This document shows positions 60,702 through 64,000 of a DNA stretch of 64,000 nt, piece after piece; position 1 is the stretch's first letter, and each line of letters begins with the position of its first letter. A program made the translations under genes and the position numbers. This DNA comes from Luteimonas sp. S4-F44 (GTDB taxonomy: Bacteria > Pseudomonadota > Gammaproteobacteria > Xanthomonadales > Xanthomonadaceae): positions 2,604,001 to 2,668,000 of the forward strand of contig NZ_CP093340.1 of the NCBI RefSeq assembly GCF_022637415.1. Direction: 5' to 3'. A model generated the notes under the pieces. The model was not told the origin of the DNA and made no database searches. It worked only from the letters and a program-made list of their open reading frames with translations.

Positions 60702-61763
60702 ATGAGCTTTCGTCTGCTGTCGATCGCCCTGCTCGTCCTGGTGCTCACCGCGGGCGCCATCTGCGGCGGTGCCGCCGCGCAGGACACGACCCTGCACAAT
60801 GCGTCGTTCGATCCGACCCGCGAGTTCTACGTCGACTACAACCGTGCGTTCGCCTCGTACTGGCGCCAGCGCACCGGCGACACCGTGGACGTGCGCATGT
60901 ACCACGGCGGCTCGGGCGAGCAGGTGCGGGCGATCGTTGACGGGCTGCCAGCGGATGTGGCGACGCTGGCGCTGGCCGCCGACATCGATGCGCTGGCCGG
61001 GGCCGGGCTGCTGGATCCGAACTGGCGCACGCGCCTGCCCTACGGCAGCGTGCCCTACACCTCGACCGTCGTCCTGCTCGTCCGCAAGGGCAACCCGCAA
61101 CGGATCCACGACTGGGGCGACCTGGTGCGGCCGGGTGTGGGCGTGGTCACGCCCGACCCGCGCACCTCCGGCGGCGGGCGCTGGAACTACCTTGCCGCGT
61201 GGGCCTGGGCCTCGCGCACCTATCGCGACGGCCCGCAGGTGCTGGACTGGATGCGGCGCCTGTTCGGCAACGTCGTCGTCGCCGACGCCGGCGCGCGCGG
61301 GGCGACCCGATCATTCGTCGAGGGCGGCCACGGTGACGTGCTGCTGGCCTGGGAGAGCGAGGCGCTGCGTCTGCTCGCCGATCCGCACACCAGCCAGGCG
61401 CTGGAGATCGTCTATCCGAGCCTCAGCATCCGGGCCGAGCCCCAGGTCGCGCTGATCGACCGCAATATCGATGCGCACGGCACCCGTACATGCGCGGACG
61501 CCTATCTGCGATACCTGTACTCGCCGACCGGACAACGGCTCGCCGCGCAGCACCACTACCGCCCCTCCGACCCGAGCCAGGTTCCGGCTTCGCAGCGCGC
61601 GCGTTTCCGCGCCGTGCCGATGGTGACGGTGGATGCGGCATTCGGTGGTTGGCAACACGCCCAGCGGATCCACTTCGCCGCCGGCGGGCTGTTCGACCAC
61701 GTGGTCGGTGCCGCACGCTGGGCACCGGGCGATCGGCCCACGCCTGCCCATCCCAACCGGTAA
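60702..61763 (+). CDS. Sulfate/thiosulfate-binding-like periplasmic protein (orphan)
   Basis: Substrate-binding protein of 353 residues with signal peptide (cleaved near GGAAAQD). It shows the Sbp/CysP pattern: NASFDPTREFYVDYNRAFASYW, HGGSGEQVRAIVDGLPADV, DPRTSGGGRWNYLAAWAWA and GDVLLAWESEA. No cysUWA permease/ATPase genes are adjacent, so it must pair with a transporter elsewhere. The ATG at 60702 is chosen over an upstream in-frame TTG. It ends 96 nt before murU. Confidence 0.92.
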   Translation: MSFRLLSIALLVLVLTAGAICGGAAAQDTTLHNASFDPTREFYVDYNRAFASYWRQRTGDTVDVRMYHGGSGEQVRAIVDGLPADVATLALAADIDALAGAGLLDPNWRTRLPYGSVPYTSTVVLLVRKGNPQRIHDWGDLVRPGVGVVTPDPRTSGGGRWNYLAAWAWASRTYRDGPQVLDWMRRLFGNVVVADAGARGATRSFVEGGHGDVLLAWESEALRLLADPHTSQALEIVYPSLSIRAEPQVALIDRNIDAHGTRTCADAYLRYLYSPTGQRLAAQHHYRPSDPSQVPASQRARFRAVPMVTVDAAFGGWQHAQRIHFAAGGLFDHVVGAARWAPGDRPTPAHPNR

Positions 61764-61859
61764 GCTGACGCCCCCATCGCGCGAGCAGGCCGCCGAGTTG
61801 CTTCCCACCTTCCCCATCCCCGCTGCACGGCAGTGTGCGCACCGCATGAGTGCCGCTCG

Positions 61860-62564
61860 ATGAAGGCGCTGATCTTCGCGGCCGGCCTGGGCGAACGCAT
61901 GCGGCCGTTGACCGACCACACCCCCAAGCCGCTGCTGGTCGCGGGCGGCAAGCCGCTGATCGTCTGGCACCTGGAGCGCCTCGCCGCGGCGGGCGTGCGC
62001 GAGGTGGTCATCAACGTCTCGTGGCGGGCCGAGCAGTTCGCGCCTGCACTGGGCGACGGAGAACGCTGGGGTCTTCGACTGCACTACTCGCACGAGGGCA
62101 CGCCGCCGCTGGAAACCGGCGGCGGCATGCTGCAGGCGTTGCCGTGGTTGGGCGAGGCGCCGTTTCTGGCGATCAATGGTGACATTTGGAGCGACCACGA
62201 CCCTGCGTCGCTGCCGCACGAGCCGGCCGGCGACGCGCACCTGGTGCTGGTCGACAATCCGGCGCACCACCCCCAGGGCGACTTCGTCCTCGAGCACGAC
62301 CGCGTGCACGCATCGGGCCCGGACCGGCTGACCTTCGCCGGCATCGGGGTCTATCGCCCGACGTTGCTGACCGGATGGCGCGACATCATCGGCGAAGCGC
62401 CGGGGGCCGATGCCTCGCCGCCCCGATTCCGCCTGGCGCCGCTGCTGCGTGCGGCGATGGACCGGGGCGCGGTCTCGGGCGAGCACCACCGCGGGGCCTG
62501 GACCGACGTCGGCACGCCCGAACGGCTCGCCGCGCTCGACGCCACGCTCGCCAAAGCGCGCTGA
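61860..62564 (+). CDS. murU: MurU, MurNAc-1-phosphate uridylyltransferase
   Basis: Nucleotidyltransferase of 234 residues. It starts [25 protein letters not shown] (the nucleotide loop with GxGxRMRPLT), then the metal Asp in [16 protein letters not shown]-type insertions of glucose pyrophosphorylases are absent. The size and motifs fit MurU, which turns recycled MurNAc-1-P into UDP-MurNAc, bypassing de novo synthesis. Its usual partner amgK is not next to it. The alternative is another NDP-sugar pyrophosphorylase. Confidence 0.85.
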   Translation: MKALIFAAGLGERMRPLTDHTPKPLLVAGGKPLIVWHLERLAAAGVREVVINVSWRAEQFAPALGDGERWGLRLHYSHEGTPPLETGGGMLQALPWLGEAPFLAINGDIWSDHDPASLPHEPAGDAHLVLVDNPAHHPQGDFVLEHDRVHASGPDRLTFAGIGVYRPTLLTGWRDIIGEAPGADASPPRFRLAPLLRAAMDRGAVSGEHHRGAWTDVGTPERLAALDATLAKAR

Positions 62565-62795
62565 TTTCCCCCAAGCGCGTCTTCTTCGAAGTCAGGAGCG
62601 CGTTGCTTCTGCGCACCCGTTCACGAAGTTCCCCTCCTGAGCGCGCGGTGCCGAGACCGGAGCCGCGCCTTCTTCCAGCAGGGACTGCCGGTGCCGCGAA
62701 GGTCACGGTGCAACCGGTCCGCAGTCGCGGACCGATGGCCGGTGGCCGCGTCAAGCGCGTCGCGGGGAGGCCCGCTCCGTCTGCCTCCTCGCAAA

Positions 62796-62851
62796 AAAAC
62801 CGGGGTCAGAGTGCAATTTCGCAAGACGAATTGCACTCTGACCCCGGTTTT
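62796..62851. repeat. Long intergenic palindrome, copy 3 (GGGGTCAG family)
   Basis: Perfect 23-bp arms (AAAACCGGGGTCAGAGTGCAATT and its complement, described here by ends and core) around a 10-nt loop. It is the best-preserved of the three copies, in a convergent intergenic gap. Confidence 0.88.
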
Positions 62852-62891
62852 AGGCCGGGTCTGTGTGGGCGGGTGAGCACCCGAGTCAGGA

Positions 62892-62933
62892 CAAAAAAAA
62901 CTCCTCCTCCGCCTGGGCATGCGGAGGAAGAGT
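62892..62933 (-). terminator. Rho-independent terminator of the H1-like gene
   Basis: On the minus strand a 13-bp stem with one G-U or mismatch (ACTCTTCCTCCGC / GCGGAGGAGGAGT) and an 8-nt loop is followed by TTTTTTTTG. About 30 nt after the stop. Strong. Confidence 0.88.
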
Positions 62934-62962
62934 TTTGCGTTGACGGCCGAACAGGCCGTCGG

Positions 62963-63526
62963 TCAGATCAGCGGCGTCGGCATGGTCGGAATGACGACCG
63001 GCGCGCTCTTCTTGGCGCGCTTGGCAGGTGCACGCTTGGCAGGCGCCTTCTTGGCCGCCGTCTTCGTGGTCTTGCGAGCAGCCGCCTTCTTGGCGGTCTT
63101 CTTGGTCGCCTTCTTCGCCGCAGTCTTCTTGGTCGCGGCCTTCTTCGTCGCGGCCTTGCGGGTGGCGGTCTTCTTGGTGGCGCTCTTGCGGGTGGCAGAC
63201 TTCTTGGCGGTCTTCTTGGTCGCCTTCTTCGCAGCCGACTTCTTGGTGGCCTTCTTGGTGGCCTTCTTTGCTGCCGACTTCTTGGTGGCCTTCTTGGTCG
63301 CCTTCTTTGCTGCCGACTTCTTGGTCGCAGCCTTCTTGGCGGTCTTCTTTGCGGTCTTCTTAGTTGCCTTCTTCGCGACCTTCTTGGTCGCCTTCTTCAC
63401 GGCCTTGGCGACCTTCTTCGTCGCCTTTCTGGCCTTGCTCACGGCCTTCTTGGCAGCGGACTTGCGAACGGTCTTCTTGGCCGCCTTCTTGGCGGTGGTC
63501 TTCTTTGCAGCTTTCTTCGTGGCCAT
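62963..63526 (-). CDS. Histone H1-like (AlgP-type) lysine/alanine-rich DNA-binding protein
   Basis: 187-residue protein made almost wholly of Lys, Ala and Thr in KKATKK/KKSAAKK repeats, resembling the H1 C-terminal tail and Pseudomonas AlgP. It ends with a short non-basic tail (SAPVVIPTMPTPLI). A 39-bp unit is repeated about 2.3 times near 63234-63330 on the plus strand, so its length may vary between strains. It should coat DNA electrostatically and influence nucleoid structure or expression. The start at 63526 is supported by a strong SD (GGAGAG). It ends at a clear terminator. Confidence 0.93.
   Translation of the reverse strand: MATKKAAKKTTAKKAAKKTVRKSAAKKAVSKARKATKKVAKAVKKATKKVAKKATKKTAKKTAKKAATKKSAAKKATKKATKKSAAKKATKKATKKSAAKKATKKTAKKSATRKSATKKTATRKAATKKAATKKTAAKKATKKTAKKAAARKTTKTAAKKAPAKRAPAKRAKKSAPVVIPTMPTPLI
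63234..63330 (-). repeat. 39-bp in-frame tandem repeat within H1-like gene
   Basis: The segment containing GCCGACTTCTTGGT recurs at 63234, 63273 and 63312, exactly 39 nt apart (13 codons). Confidence 0.8.
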
Positions 63527-64000
63527 GGGATGGCTCTCCTCGTCAGTGGACTTGCATGTACAGCTGCCCAGTACTCAAAACGGCGCGCGGGAGTCGGACC
63601 CGCGTGCACCCGTCGACGCGCGCTGCGCATCGGAACGGATTCGGTCGGAAGGTCGTCGCATTGGCGACAGCATCCCGGTGATGCGAAGGCACCCGCGTCG
63701 CGCGCGACGGGATGCCGGATTCGATGTCGGGGATTTGCGGCGGAGATGCTGCCCGCATCCACCTTGTGATGTTCCTGGCGGAGGTCCGAGTTGTGCAGCG
63801 CGTTGTTGTCGGGGCTCGACTCACTCGTTTTGATAGCGGGCGTGTGTTGCCGCGAAACCTAATCACGGTTTTTTCCACTGTCAACAGGCGGACATGCTTT
63901 TGTCGTGCCCGCTCCCCGACGTCCGCCACGGCTGCACTGCGCACGGGGCGCGCCGCGTACCGGCGCCACCCGCAACATGGGTGAGGCCTCGTCGCATGCG
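63527..64000. other. 474-nt region upstream of the H1-like gene
   Basis: No convincing gene. It contains the candidate promoter at 63856-63884, which implies a leader of about 320 nt before the H1-like start. Any gene to the right is outside the window. Confidence 0.5.
63856..63884 (-). promoter_or_regulatory. Candidate minus-strand sigma70 promoter
   Basis: Perfect TTGACA (63884-63879), 17-nt spacer containing an A6 run, TAGGTT (63861-63856). It faces the H1-like gene 330 nt away, so either the leader is long or a missed small gene lies between. Confidence 0.55.

Larger units (their letters stand above)
62565..62962. other. 398-nt gap between murU and the H1-like gene
   Basis: Convergent gene ends. 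It holds a small hairpin (CGGTCCGC/GCGGACCG, 62715-62734) that may end murU transcripts, the third long palindrome (62796-62851) and the terminator of the H1-like gene. No coding sequence is seen. Confidence 0.6.

Noticed and set aside
62963..63526. Plus-strand Phe/Leu/Ala-rich frame that looks like a membrane protein
   Set aside because: It is the complement of the Lys/Ala codons of the H1-like gene (AAG read as CTT, GCC as GGC); the minus strand has the SD, start and terminator.
63873..63881. TTTTCCACT resembling a DnaA box
   Set aside because: It differs from TTATCCACA at two positions, is single, and no origin genes are near.

Overview
The window is a high-GC proteobacterial chromosome segment with about 59 protein genes and no rRNA, tRNA or CRISPR that I could recognise. 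Several traits together point to the Xanthomonadaceae (Lysobacter, Luteimonas, Xanthomonas type): a fused aspartate kinase/diaminopimelate decarboxylase followed by murL and murD2, the glutamate-epimerising peptidoglycan route described in Xanthomonas; two lysine/alanine-rich histone-like proteins; an Rrf2-sufBCDS operon; and paired exported S9 peptidases. The genus cannot be fixed by reading alone.

Layout. 1-9651: the 3' end of miaB, then phoH/ybeZ, ybeY and corC. A divergently oriented TetR-HlyD-ATPase-permease ABC export module sits between miaB and phoH. 9817-12957: an exported GH97 glycosidase and CorA. 13003-17570: an ExoD-like protein, the CstA-YbdD pair, and a DUF819-type membrane protein. 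17683-23741: two exported S9 prolyl-oligopeptidase-type peptidases and a POT peptide transporter, a peptide-utilisation group. 23784-28855: a three-subunit periplasmic GMC dehydrogenase (tri-haem cytochrome c, FAD/Fe-S subunit, Tat-exported small subunit) and a LysR regulator. 29353-33566: a lipid A phosphoethanolamine transferase divergent from a response regulator, sensor kinase and diacylglycerol kinase, which looks like an envelope-modification module that recycles its own by-product. 33745-36273: ssb, a polyprenyl diphosphate synthase and a dienelactone hydrolase-like protein. 36340-41748: lysAC-murL-murD2, with overlapping genes, feeds peptidoglycan and lysine synthesis. 41937-47380: PhzF-like, OsmC, a HU protein with a lysine-rich tail, a DUF533-like protein, an M23 peptidase and small envelope proteins. 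47409-54372: a bacterial SET-domain protein divergent from the SUF iron-sulfur operon, which ends in a GNAT and a Rieske protein. 54487-57536: a Fur-box promoter, a small unknown exported protein and a TonB-dependent receptor. 57526-63526: HutD/Ves-like, a ComEA-like HhH protein, an M20 dipeptidase, an orphan sulfate-binding-like protein, MurU, and an AlgP/H1-like lysine-rich protein.

The strongest non-coding signals are these. Three copies of one long palindrome (core GGGGTCAGMGTGCAATT) lie in intergenic spaces near 11.9, 16.3 and 62.8 kb. A near-perfect TetR-type operator lies at 4644-4665. A Fur box at 54494-54508 fills the spacer of a promoter. Clear minus-strand terminators follow ssb and the H1-like gene. 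A hairpin-rich gap lies at 58335-58475, and a 13-bp perfect hairpin lies over the start of ybdD.

Functions rest on motif and family recognition by eye; no database search was possible. Long antisense open frames, common in such GC-rich DNA, were discarded.
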